A stretch of 64,000 bases of DNA, taken from the NCBI GenBank assembly GCA_965198655.1, contig OZ240668.1, forward strand, positions 3,472,001-3,536,000, read 5' to 3'. The position numbers and the translations under genes were made by a program. This document shows positions 17,472-25,891 of the stretch, one piece after another (position 1 is the stretch's first letter; each line of letters starts with the position of its first letter). Below the pieces are notes generated by a model. It searched no databases, was not told where the DNA came from, and saw only the letters and a program-made list of their open reading frames with translations. Source of the stretch: Lichenicola sp965198655 (lineage in GTDB: Bacteria > Pseudomonadota > Alphaproteobacteria > Acetobacterales > Acetobacteraceae).

Positions 17472-18524
17472 GAGCAAGTTTGCATCAGGTTGAACCAACG
17501 TATCCAGCGGCAGTGAGGTAGTTCCCGCATTCGTCCGGTTTGAACTCGTCGAGCAAGCTGCCGATCCTTTTCCAGCTCGCGTCTACCGTTCTTTCGGCAG
17601 CTTTTCTCAGCAGCGTCTTGAGCTTGGAGAACACTTGCTCGATCGGGTTTAGGTCGGGACTGTAAGCGGGCAGGAAGAAGAGCTTGGCGCCGGCGGCTCT
17701 GAGTGTCGCACGAACGGCGGCGTTCTTGTGCGAACTAAGATTGTCCATCACCACGATGTCGCCCGGCTTGAGCGTCGGCACCAAAGCTTGCTCGACCCAG
17801 GCCAGGAAGCTGGCCGCATTGATCGGCTGATCGAACACGCAAGGCGCATCAATCCGATCTGACCGAAGCGCTGCAACAAACGTCAGGGTTTTCCAATGTC
17901 CGTATGGCACCTTGGCGTGCAACCTGGTGCCCCGCAAAGATCGTCCGTGCAAGCGGGTCATGTTGGTCTTTGCCCATGTCTCATCGATAAAGACCAAGCG
18001 ATTGCGTGGCAGAGCCGCCTGCAGCCTGCGCCAAAATTCACGCCGGCGAACGATGGACGGCCGCTCCTGCTCGCTGGGTAGAATGCTTTTTTTTAAAGGT
18101 CAGGTTCTCGGCGCGGCAAAACCGCCAAACCGCCCAACGGCTGACTTGCAGGCCACGAGCGGCCAGTTCGGCCACGAGAGCGTCGAGAGTAAGGTCGGGC
18201 GCTACCTTGATCCGGTCCCGCAGCCATTCCTTGTGCTCTGCCAGCACGTCGCGTCGGGCGCCACCCATCGCCTTGGCTGCTGCACTGCCACATTGGCGCA
18301 TCCGCTGACCACACCGGACCGCCGTTGCGGCACTCACCCCGAATAGTTCGGCTGCCTCACGCACCGTATAGCCATCGCGGACAGCCGAACCAATGCGGGC
18401 ACGAAGGTCGTCCGAATAGGGCTTGGCCATTGCTGCTGGCCTCCTGCCCAGCCAGCAGCTTGAATCACAAAAGCCGCCGCGCCGGAATCCCCCCAGGCTG
18501 ATTCAATCAGGAGCAAACGTGCTC
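17472..18524 (-). mobile_element. IS630-family insertion sequence
   Basis: A 1,053-bp element flanked by the TA target duplication expected of IS630 (17470-17471 and 18525-18526). Terminal inverted repeats begin GAGCAAGTTTGC at the left and GAGCACGTTTGC, read inward, at the right. The insertion TA lies within the TAG stop codon of the upstream HNH gene and regenerates that stop. The IS separates the HNH gene from its DGQHR partner. Confidence 0.92.
17485..18430 (-). CDS. IS630 transposase in two overlapping frames
   Basis: Frame one (18430 down to 18038) encodes the helix-turn-helix half, YSDDLRARIGSAVRDGYTVR. Frame two ends at 17485 and holds the DDE catalytic half: FIDETWAK, DNLSSHK and SPDLNPIEQVFSKLK. 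A run of eight A residues on the coding strand (T8 at 18087-18094) sits after NLTFKKK. A -1 slip there continues as SILPSEQERPSIVRRR straight into the catalytic half, giving a normal ~310-residue transposase. Programmed slippage at such A-runs is known for IS630 relatives. Confidence 0.88.
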
Positions 18525-19300
18525 TAGATTGCGCCAAGGTCCTGGTAGGAGCCGAGGAGCATGAACGTTTCCTTCAGCGAGACCTGTTCGTCCTCAGCGA
18601 GTTTCGCGACAGCGCGGCGGTGGAGCGCCAGCTTGGTCAGCGCGAGGCCATCGGCCGTGTTCAAGCGCAATGCGTAGTCGTGCACCGTCCCGTAGACATC
18701 TCAGGTGATCCGGTCCTTCTTCAGCCCGTTGCAGGCATCGCATATGGGCAAAAGGTTTTCCTCGCTGCTGATGCCTCCGAATGCCTTGGGCCAGAGGTGG
18801 TCAAGGGGCAGATCCTTGTCGTGCTTGAACATGTCCCAGCGTCCGAGCACGGTGGAGCATAGGTAGCAAACGACCCGACCGCCTGCTCGGCTGGCCGCCT
18901 CGCGGAACGCGGACTTCCTGGTCGTCGGGGAGGCGTCCTGTCCGGCGGCGATGGCGGAGTCGAACGCCAAGGACGCGAACCGGCCGATGTATCGATCGCA
19001 CAACGACATCCCCAGCGGATCGACGCAGAACTGCTTTATGGCGTTAATGGTGCTCTGTCGGTAGGGCAGCCCGCTAATTGCTGATCCGGCGGGCACGACC
19101 TGCTTAAGGTGTCTCCTGGCCTTGCCAATCAGGCGTGTGCACGAGGCGGACACCAAGGTCTCCTCTGCGTATCGACGCAGTCGCCCTGCGTGGTCGGCCC
19201 AATCCACCTCTTCATCCTTGGACGCCTCGCGGCGGTGTTTTGGTTCGATATATCGATACCTGAGGTGATACCAGAGCGCCTCGCCCGGAGAGGTGATCAT
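18524..19300 (-). pseudogene. HNH endonuclease-domain protein with internal stop
   Basis: The start is ATG 19300 (MITSPGEALWYHL). At the C-terminus is a zinc-finger HNH nuclease: CYLC, then LDHLWPKAFGG, then ENLLPICDACNGLKKD, with two Cys pairs and the Asp-His core. A TGA at 18701-18703 follows KKDRIT, where TGG (Trp) is likely. Reading on gives DVYGTVHDYALRL to the natural TAG at 18524. The enzyme core is complete before the TGA, so a shortened 199-residue product might still cut DNA. It is paired with the DGQHR gene about 64 bp downstream if the IS630 element is removed. Confidence 0.78.
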
Positions 19301-19667
19301 CGGCCATCCTCGGTGGCGCGATCTCGGATCCGGGAATACGTTTATTGCCGGTTCGGCAGGAATCGGCAACATCCACAACGGCTGCCGAAGTCGTAGCACG
19401 GCTGTCTCCAGAGGTAGAGGGGCAAGAAGGGTCCATGTCGCTCGCGAGCTGGCCTACGAGCCTATTGGGCGTCATCCGACGCTGGAGCACCTGCTAACTG
19501 TTGTCCCCCCCGGCAAGTTCTCACTCCGTAGCAGCCGGTCCGCTTCCGGCCAGCTCCAACCTGAGATCATCCCTGCTAACGTTCTCTCTCCAGGAGTGAT
19601 CCGAGCGCTGTTCCACCGCTGCTGGAAGACCATTGTCCGGCTGTCCTGGAGGCGCTACATGTAACGC
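19301..19667. other. Intergenic, no feature recognised
   Basis: About 370 bp between the HNH gene and the MazE-like antitoxin. Open frames here have no motif and no good ribosome site. The promoter of the minus-strand HNH/DGQHR pair and that of the plus-strand toxin-antitoxin pair should both be within it, but I cannot place them. Confidence 0.5.
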
Positions 19668-19892
19668 ATGGCAGCATCTGGAACCGGAGCGCAGCGTGTG
19701 CAGCGGCGTCGCGACAAGCTGAAGGCTGCCGGGCTGCGGCCCGTGCAGATCTGGGTGCCCGACGTCCGAGCCGCTGGGTTCGCCCAGGAATGCGCGAGGC
19801 AGGCCCATCTGATCCAGGCCTCCGATGGCCAGGGCGATGCCGAACATGACGCCTGGGCCAACGTGACGGATACCAGCGGCTGGACGGCGTGA
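19668..19892 (+). CDS. Antitoxin, MazE-like (DUF3018 type)
   Basis: A 74-residue antitoxin with the DUF3018 hallmark RVQRRRDKLKAAGLRPVQIW followed by VPDVRAAGFAQECARQAHLI. The C-terminus (DTSGWTA) is the toxin-contact tail. Its stop overlaps the start of the toxin gene at 19889 by 4 bp. It should repress its own promoter and neutralise the MazF-type partner. Confidence 0.88.
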   Translation: MAASGTGAQRVQRRRDKLKAAGLRPVQIWVPDVRAAGFAQECARQAHLIQASDGQGDAEHDAWANVTDTSGWTA

Positions 19893-20212
19893 GACGCGGC
19901 GACCTGGTCACCGTGGCCCTGCAGGGAGAGCAGGGAAAACCCCGACCGGCCCTGGTCGTGCAGGCCGACCACTTCGTGGAGCTGCCAGCCGTCACCGTGC
20001 TGCCGATCACCAGCACGCTGGTCGACGCGCCGCTCCTGCGTATCCCGATCGAGCCTGATGACCGCAATGGTCTGACGAGGCCGTCGCAGATCATGGTCGA
20101 CAAGCCGCAGACGCCGCCGCGCGGCAAGCTGGGACCGGCCTTCGGGCACCTGGATGACCTGACCATGTTCGCCGTGAACCGGGCCCTGGCGCTGTTCCTG
20201 GGGCTGGCATGA
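19889..20212 (+). CDS. Type II toxin, MazF/PemK family endoribonuclease
   Basis: A 107-residue toxin. The family start MRRGDLVTVALQGEQGKPRPALVVQAD is well kept (here only its beginning, RRGDLV, and the GKPRPALVVQ loop are diagnostic). VTVLPITSTLVDAPLLRI supplies the next strands and QIMVDKPQT the conserved Asp region. It should cleave mRNA when unneutralised. It is translationally coupled to the antitoxin, typical for a plasmid- or island-stabilising module. Confidence 0.9.
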   Translation: MRRGDLVTVALQGEQGKPRPALVVQADHFVELPAVTVLPITSTLVDAPLLRIPIEPDDRNGLTRPSQIMVDKPQTPPRGKLGPAFGHLDDLTMFAVNRALALFLGLA

Positions 20213-20231
20213 GACCGCTCCGGCGTCGCCT

Positions 20232-22448
20232 GTGCCTGCTGCTCAGGCCGTAGTCGGCCAAGGCCCACCCACCGAGGCGCTGGCCGGTCTGGTGGAGCGG
20301 GTGACGTTCCACAGCGCCGACAGCGGCTTCTGCGTCCTGCGGGTCAAGGCGCGCGGGCAGCGCGACCTGGTCACCGTGGTCGGGCACGCCGCCACCATCG
20401 CCGCCGGCGAGTGGGTGCAGATGAGCGGCACCTGGATCACCGACCGCACCCATGGGCTGCAGTTCAAGGCTGCCTTCCTCAAGGCGAGCCCGCCGACCAC
20501 CCTGGAGGGGATCGAGAAGTACCTGGGCTCCGGCATGATCCGCGGCATCGGTCCGGTCTACGCGACTAAGCTGGTGTGGGCGTTCGGGGCGGCGGTGTTC
20601 GAGCTGATCGAGCAGGAGCCCAGCCGCCTGCGCGAGGTCACCGGCATCGGGCCCAAGCGCGCCGCGCGCATCGTCGCCGGCTGGGCCGACCAGAAGGTGA
20701 TCCGCGAGATCATGCTGTTCCTTCACGCGGGCGGCGTCGGCACCAGCCGGGCGGTGCGGATCTACAAGACCTACGGCACCGAGGCGGTGCAGCTGATCAG
20801 CGAGAACCCCTACCGGCTGGCGCGCGACATCCGCGGCATCGGCTTCCTGACGGCCGATCGGGTGGCCGAGAAGCTCGGCATCGAGAAGACAGCGATGATC
20901 CGCGTGCGCACGGGGATCTCCTTTGCCCTGGCCGAGGCCATGGACGAAGGACACTGCGGCCTGCCGGTCGACGAGCTGACCGTGCTGACGGAGAAGCTGA
21001 TCGAGGTGCCCCCGCCCCTGATCGCGTCCGCGCTTGCGCTGGAGCTGGAAGCCGGCGAGGTGGTGGCCGACACGGTGACGGATCGGGACTGCCTGTTCCT
21101 GGCTGGCCTCTACCGGGCCGAGCAGGCGATCGCGGAGCGGCTGCGTGTCCTCGCCGGCGGCCGTCTGCCCTGGTCGGAGATCGACGCGGACAGAGCGATC
21201 CCCTGGGTGGAGGCGCGCACCGGCCTGACCCTGGCCGGGAGCCAGCGCACGGCGGTCCAGCTGGCGCTGCGCTCCAAGGTGCTGGTGATCACCGGTGGCC
21301 CTGGCGTCGGCAAGACCACCCTGGTCAACTCCATCCTCAAGATCATCCGCGCCAAGGGCGTCGAGGTGGCGCTGTGTGCGCCGACCGGACGGGCGGCCAA
21401 GCGGCTGACCGAGAGCACCGGGCTGGAGGGCCGGACCATCCACCGGCTGCTGGAGAGCGACCCGAAGACCGGCGGCTTCAAGCGTGGCGAGGAGCATCCG
21501 CTCGACTGCGGCCTGCTGGTGGTGGACGAGGCCAGCATGGTCGACGTGCTGCTGATGCGCGCCCTGCTGCGGGCTTTGCCGGACCAGGCGGCCCTGCTGG
21601 TGGTGGGCGACGTCGACCAGCTGCCGAGCGTCGGCCCGGGCCAAGTGCTGGCCGACATCATCGGTTCGGATGCTGTGCCGGTAGTACGGCTGACGGAGGT
21701 GTTCCGGCAGGCGGCGCAGAGCCGCATCATTGTCAACGCCCACCGGATCAACCGCGGCCAGATGCCGGAGTGGGAAGCGGTGGAGGGCTCGGACTTCTTC
21801 TTTGTCGACGCGCAGGAGCCGGAGGACGGCGTGCGCCGTCTGCTGTCAGTGGTGCGCGACCGCATCCCGGCGCGGTTCGGGCTGGACCCCGTGCGCGACG
21901 TGCAGGTGCTGTGCCCGATGAACCGGGGCGGCCTGGGCGCACGAGCGCTGAACGTGGAGCTGCAGCAGGCGCTGAACCCGCCGGGCGAGCAGCGGGTGGA
22001 GCGGTTCGGCTGGACCTTCTGCCCGGGCGACAAGGTGATGCAGGTGACCAACGACTACGAGCGTGACGTCTTCAACGGCGACCTCGGCGTCATCGCCAGC
22101 CTCGACATGGAGGAGAGCGAGCTCGTCGTCTCCTTCGACGGCCGCGAGGTGGTCTATGGCTTCGGGGAGCTGGACGAGCTGGTGCTGGCCTACGCGACCA
22201 CGATCCACAAGGCGCAGGGCTCGGAGTATCCGGCGGTGGTGATCCCGCTGACGACGCAGCACTACGCCATGCTGGCGCGCAACCTGCTCTACACCGGTGT
22301 CACCCGCGGCAAGCGGCTGGTGGTGCTGGTCGGGCAGCGCCGCGCGCTCGCCATCGCGGTCAGGAACGGCAACGGACGCCGGCGCTGGTCCAAGCTGCGC
22401 GAGTGGCTGGTTCCTGGTCCCGCGTCACCGATCGCGGCGAGGAGCTGA
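20232..22448 (+). CDS. RecD2-type ATP-dependent DNA helicase
   Basis: A 738-residue SF1B helicase, starting with GTG at 20232. An N-terminal OB-like region (EALAGLVERVTFHSADSGF) and helix-hairpin-helix repeats (residues ~95-215, MIRGIGPVYATKLV and GIGFLTADRVAEKLG) mark the RecD2 group, which works without RecBC. Motor motifs: Walker A GGPGVGKTT, VVDEASMVD, VGDVDQLPSVGPG and the C-terminal TIHKAQGSEYP. It unwinds DNA 5'-3'. It is placed after a toxin-antitoxin pair and before a DUF6880-like gene, a combination common in plasmid and ICE backbones. Confidence 0.93.
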   Translation: MPAAQAVVGQGPPTEALAGLVERVTFHSADSGFCVLRVKARGQRDLVTVVGHAATIAAGEWVQMSGTWITDRTHGLQFKAAFLKASPPTTLEGIEKYLGSGMIRGIGPVYATKLVWAFGAAVFELIEQEPSRLREVTGIGPKRAARIVAGWADQKVIREIMLFLHAGGVGTSRAVRIYKTYGTEAVQLISENPYRLARDIRGIGFLTADRVAEKLGIEKTAMIRVRTGISFALAEAMDEGHCGLPVDELTVLTEKLIEVPPPLIASALALELEAGEVVADTVTDRDCLFLAGLYRAEQAIAERLRVLAGGRLPWSEIDADRAIPWVEARTGLTLAGSQRTAVQLALRSKVLVITGGPGVGKTTLVNSILKIIRAKGVEVALCAPTGRAAKRLTESTGLEGRTIHRLLESDPKTGGFKRGEEHPLDCGLLVVDEASMVDVLLMRALLRALPDQAALLVVGDVDQLPSVGPGQVLADIIGSDAVPVVRLTEVFRQAAQSRIIVNAHRINRGQMPEWEAVEGSDFFFVDAQEPEDGVRRLLSVVRDRIPARFGLDPVRDVQVLCPMNRGGLGARALNVELQQALNPPGEQRVERFGWTFCPGDKVMQVTNDYERDVFNGDLGVIASLDMEESELVVSFDGREVVYGFGELDELVLAYATTIHKAQGSEYPAVVIPLTTQHYAMLARNLLYTGVTRGKRLVVLVGQRRALAIAVRNGNGRRRWSKLREWLVPGPASPIAARS

Positions 22449-22450
22449 GC

Positions 22451-23932
22451 ATGCCGCCCCGGCCCCGAGTGTCCCGATCGCGCTTGACCCCGACGATCCT
22501 TGAGGAGCTGCCCACTGCGCCAGCACGGGCTCCGGCCAAGAAGGCGACGCGGTCGCGGGCACTGAACGTCGACACTCTGGAGCAGCTGGGTGCCCGGCAG
22601 CTGGCCGAACTGCTGATGGCGCAGGCGAAGGGCGATCCGGCGCTGGCACGCTCGCTCCGCCTCGTCCTGGCCGGCACCGACGGCGGCACCCGGCTGGCGG
22701 CGGAGGTGGAGAAGCGGTTGCGCACCATCCAGCGCTCGCGCGGGTTCATCGAGTGGGACAAGGTGCGGCCGCTGGTCCGCGAGCTCGATGGGCTGCGCAA
22801 GACCATCGTCGGTCCGCTTGCTGCCGCGGATCCGCGTGCAGCCGCGGCTCAGATGCGTCTGTTCCTGGACCTTGCCGAAGGCGTGTTCGAGCGCAGCGAC
22901 GACGGCAGCGGTAGCCTGGGCACCGTGTTCCGCCAGGCCGGCGCCGACCTGGGACGGCTGTGGGCGCTGCCTCCCGGCCGGGATCCTGTCATGCTGGCGG
23001 CCGAGCTGCTGGCCCTGCTCGATGCGGACGGCTACGGCACCACCGATCGTCTGCTGGCCGCGTCAGGTCCGGCGCTGGGACCCGACGGGCGGGCGGAGCT
23101 GCGCCGTCTGCTGCAGGCGCGTCTCGCCAGCCTGCCGCGCGGGCGCGGACGAGACGACTTCGAGCCGCGCGGCCGCTTCATGGTGTCGCTGCGCCTGCGG
23201 GAGCTGTCCGACCTGGAGGGCGACGTCGATGCCTACATCGCCGCGGTCGAGGCCGGCAGCCGGTCGGAGAACTTCGCGGGCGACATCGCGGAACGGCTGA
23301 TCGACCATCACCGTCCGGCTGAGGCACTGGCCTGGCTGGATCGTGCTTCCGGCCGCCACGAGGAAGAGCGGCAGATCGACCTGCGCGTCGCGGCGCTGGA
23401 CGCGCTCGGCCGCAAGGCGGAGGCGCAGGACCTGCGCTGGACGACGTTCCAGCGCTTCCTCAGCGTCGAGCACCTGCGGCCGCATCTGCGCGGGCTGCCG
23501 GATTTCGACGACGTCGAGGCGGAGGAGCGGGGGATCGCGCACGCACTCGCGCATCCTGACCGGGGTTTGGCGCTCATGTTCCTGGTGGCGTGGCCGAACC
23601 TCAAGGCGGCGAACCAGCTGGTGCGGGACCATCACGACGAGCTCGACGGCGGGCAGTACTTCCGGCTGCGGCCGGCCGCCGAGGCGCTGGCGGAGAAATG
23701 TCCGGTGGCGGCGACGCTGCTGCATCGGGCGTTGGCCGACGACGTGCTGCGGCGGGCATCGTCGCGGCAGTATCAGTATGCCGCGCGCGACGTGCGGGCT
23801 TGCGCCGGCCTTGCCGCGTTCCTGCCCGACGAAGCCGGTCTGGAGACGCATGACGCCTTCATGGCGCGGATCCGGCGGGAGCACCCGCGCAAGACCGGCT
23901 TCTGGTCGCTGCTGGATCCGGGTGCACGATGA
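22451..23932 (+). CDS. DUF6880-like protein
   Basis: A 493-residue protein starting 2 bp after the RecD2 stop with a good ribosome site (GAGGAGCTGAGC before ATG). A basic, Pro/Ala-rich N-terminus (about 40 residues) is followed by a long all-helical TPR-like body, for example RLIDHHRPAEALAWLDRA and ALDALGRKAEAQDLRW. The C-terminal HPRKTGFWSLL is typical for DUF6880. It is operonic with the helicase, suggesting a joint role in DNA maintenance of the element, but the biochemical role is unknown. Confidence 0.78.
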   Translation: MPPRPRVSRSRLTPTILEELPTAPARAPAKKATRSRALNVDTLEQLGARQLAELLMAQAKGDPALARSLRLVLAGTDGGTRLAAEVEKRLRTIQRSRGFIEWDKVRPLVRELDGLRKTIVGPLAAADPRAAAAQMRLFLDLAEGVFERSDDGSGSLGTVFRQAGADLGRLWALPPGRDPVMLAAELLALLDADGYGTTDRLLAASGPALGPDGRAELRRLLQARLASLPRGRGRDDFEPRGRFMVSLRLRELSDLEGDVDAYIAAVEAGSRSENFAGDIAERLIDHHRPAEALAWLDRASGRHEEERQIDLRVAALDALGRKAEAQDLRWTTFQRFLSVEHLRPHLRGLPDFDDVEAEERGIAHALAHPDRGLALMFLVAWPNLKAANQLVRDHHDELDGGQYFRLRPAAEALAEKCPVAATLLHRALADDVLRRASSRQYQYAARDVRACAGLAAFLPDEAGLETHDAFMARIRREHPRKTGFWSLLDPGAR

Positions 23933-23965
23933 GCCTTTGGCTGGCCGGCGGCTCATGAACTTATC

Positions 23966-24142
23966 ATGAACGACATGGCCGAGCAGATCGTCATCACCGA
24001 GAAGACCAGCCAGGCGAAGGACATCCGCGAGGCTGTCAGTTGCCGCTACGGCGTGATCCTCCCGGCCGAGGGCCATCTGTTCGACTTCCTTGAGCCGGAA
24101 GAGGTATGGATCTCGAACTCACCGGCAGGCGGGCCTTGGTGA
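23966..24142 (+). pseudogene. Type IA topoisomerase N-terminal stub
   Basis: A 58-codon frame starts MNDMAEQIVITEKTSQAKDI and continues GVILPAEGHLFDFLEPEEV. This matches the Toprim start of plasmid-type topoisomerase III-like proteins. The homology stops at about 24105, where the start of an unrelated dehydrogenase begins, and the frame closes with TGA at 24140-24142. At least 600 residues of the enzyme are missing. It is a deletion or recombination relic. Confidence 0.72.
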
Positions 24143-24180
24143 CCGGCGCCAGCGCTGGTCTCGGTGCCGCCATCGCCAAG
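24106..24180 (+). pseudogene. Short-chain dehydrogenase N-terminal stub
   Basis: From ATG 24106 the sequence reads LTGRRALVTGASAGLGAAIAK, the Rossmann TGxxxGxG cofactor motif of a short-chain dehydrogenase/reductase. After about 25 residues it runs into unrelated sequence (TGVRHRTGRIARFM). It is fused directly to the topoisomerase stub, so the point 24100-24106 is a recombination junction. Confidence 0.72.
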
Positions 24181-24413
24181 ACGGGGGTGCGCCATAGGAC
24201 GGGCAGGATCGCACGGTTCATGGCACAGATCGGGAACGCTGGCCTGGGGTGTCCCAATCGAGGTCTAGTTTGTCTGCTACGGAAGGGACTTGCAGAGCAT
24301 CAATGAGTTACGATCCAATCAGGTATAGTAGTTCAAATGGGACAACGCCAGCGTTCGCCTAATGGCGGCTATCGACCCTTCTCGGACATCGCCCGATCGT
24401 GCAAACTGCATAG

Positions 24414-24944
24414 ATGGAGCAAGACCTGCGCCCTACATTAATCGCGTTCAGCGGGCTACCCGGGACGGGGAAAACGACAATCTCGAAGGCGCTCGCGGCT
24501 CGACTACGCGCGGTGTACCTCCGCATAGACACAATAGAGCAGACTCTGAAAGCTGCCGGAGTAGAGTGCATAGGAGTAGCTGGTTACGCCGTGGCAAATG
24601 CATTGGCTGAAGCTAATCTTCTCCTTGGTCAATCAGTCGTGGCTGATTGCGTCAATCCTGTCCGAGATAGTCGGGCTGGCTGGAGCAAGGTGGCAGCACA
24701 GGCATCAGCCAAGCTGGTCGACATCCATCTGATTTATTCCGATGTAGACGAGCACAGACGCCGTGTGGAGGAGCGTTCTGCTGACATCCCAAGTCATATT
24801 CTGCCGACCTGGGAAGCCGTAGCCCAGCACGAGTTCGAGGCGCGCGACGATGAACATCTGCTTCTGGATACAGCTGCGCTGTCAACAACTGAGCTTGTCG
24901 ATCAATGCTACGCTCATGTCGTCAGTATGCGGGGCGACCGGTGA
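24414..24944 (+). CDS. P-loop kinase-like ATPase
   Basis: A 176-residue protein with Walker A GLPGTGKTT near residues 14-22, a lid-like Arg-rich helix (DVDEHRRRVEERSADI) and a C-terminal LLLDTAALSTTEL. This is the AAA_33 small-kinase fold, shared with adenylylsulfate kinase, zeta-toxin-like and antibiotic phosphotransferase proteins. The substrate cannot be chosen. Base composition is lower in G+C than the flanks, suggesting transfer. There is no partner gene next to it. Confidence 0.75.
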   Translation: MEQDLRPTLIAFSGLPGTGKTTISKALAARLRAVYLRIDTIEQTLKAAGVECIGVAGYAVANALAEANLLLGQSVVADCVNPVRDSRAGWSKVAAQASAKLVDIHLIYSDVDEHRRRVEERSADIPSHILPTWEAVAQHEFEARDDEHLLLDTAALSTTELVDQCYAHVVSMRGDR

Positions 24945-25297
24945 GTCCGTCCCCAGGAATAGAACGAACAAGGTCCGCTCTCCACCAAACTCGGCCATCC
25001 AGATATTTTAACGGTGTTCCTGGTTCGTGCCACGAACCGTGCCATCCTGCTCGCCCTATGGCGTACCCCCAAGACCCTCGCCGCCGAAGGCGTGCGAGTT
25101 GCGTAAACTATTCTCTGCCTGGTCTAGGTCATAACCTATTGATCCGAAACGAAGCCTTCAGCCGTAGTTTGCATAATGTGTATTATGCGCCTTCGGGGCG
25201 TAGGCGCAGAGCTAGAATGTCCGCCTGAGCAAACCAGAAATGTCAGCCTCCCCACCCGTGTGGATCGGTTTGGAGGCGCATCGTGGGCTGGGCGGTG
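24945..25297. other. Intergenic, end of an ISNCY-like element
   Basis: About 350 bp without a gene. The last ~80 bp (from about 25215) should be the left end of the ISNCY-type element whose transposase starts at 25298. I could not define the exact terminal repeat because the other end is missing. Confidence 0.4.
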
Positions 25298-25526
25298 ATG
25301 AGCGAGCGCGACATACGGCGGATTGGCGTGCTGTCCGAGGTCCGAGCCGGCAAGCGGTCGGCCGTTTCGGCGGCGGCCGTGCTCTCGATCAGCGGACGGC
25401 AGGTCCGGCGCCTGCTCGATCGGCTTGAGGCTGGTGGCGGTGCGGCGCTGGCGTACCGGGCTCGCGGCCGATCGCCGAACAACAAGATCGACGCCGGGAT
25501 CCAGGACTACGCCCTCGCCCTGATCG
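25298..25526 (+). pseudogene. ISNCY-type transposase, N-terminal fragment
   Basis: About 76 residues beginning MSERDIRRIGVLSEV and RAGKRSAVSAAAVLSISGRQ, the helix-turn-helix start of ISNCY (IS1202-like) transposases. It is cut at 25526/25527 by IS3-family copy B. The catalytic remainder is not in this window. Confidence 0.8.
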
Positions 25527-25589
25527 TGACCTGCCCCCCTAGAAGTGAGCCGCCGGTGATGTAGGACCGGCAGGCGAACGGAGGGTGGG

Positions 25590-25868
25590 ATGGCGAGCAA
25601 GCATCACAAGCCGGAGGAGATCGTCGGCAAGCTCCGGCAGGTCGAGGTCCTGGTGGGCCAGGGCAAGCCGGTGGCGGAAGCGATCAGGGCGATCGGCGTG
25701 ACGGAGCCGACGTACTACCGCTGGCGAGCCGAGTATGGCGGGCTGAAGCTGGACCAGGTGCGGCGGCTCAAGCAGCTCGAGCAGGAGAACGGCCGCTTGC
25801 GCCGCGCGGTGTCGGACCTGACGCTGGAGAAGCTGATCCTCAAGGAAGCCGCATCGGGAAACTTCTAG
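25590..25868 (+). CDS. IS3-family transposase OrfA, copy B
   Basis: 92 residues, identical to the OrfA of copy A: N-terminal helix-turn-helix and C-terminal leucine-zipper-like helix. The slippery heptamer GGGAAAC (25856-25862) is in the phase G-GGA-AAC, six bases before the end of the frame, ready for a -1 shift into OrfB. Confidence 0.93.
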   Translation: MASKHHKPEEIVGKLRQVEVLVGQGKPVAEAIRAIGVTEPTYYRWRAEYGGLKLDQVRRLKQLEQENGRLRRAVSDLTLEKLILKEAASGNF

Positions 25869-25891
25869 GCGCCGCGCGTCGTCGCGCTGCC

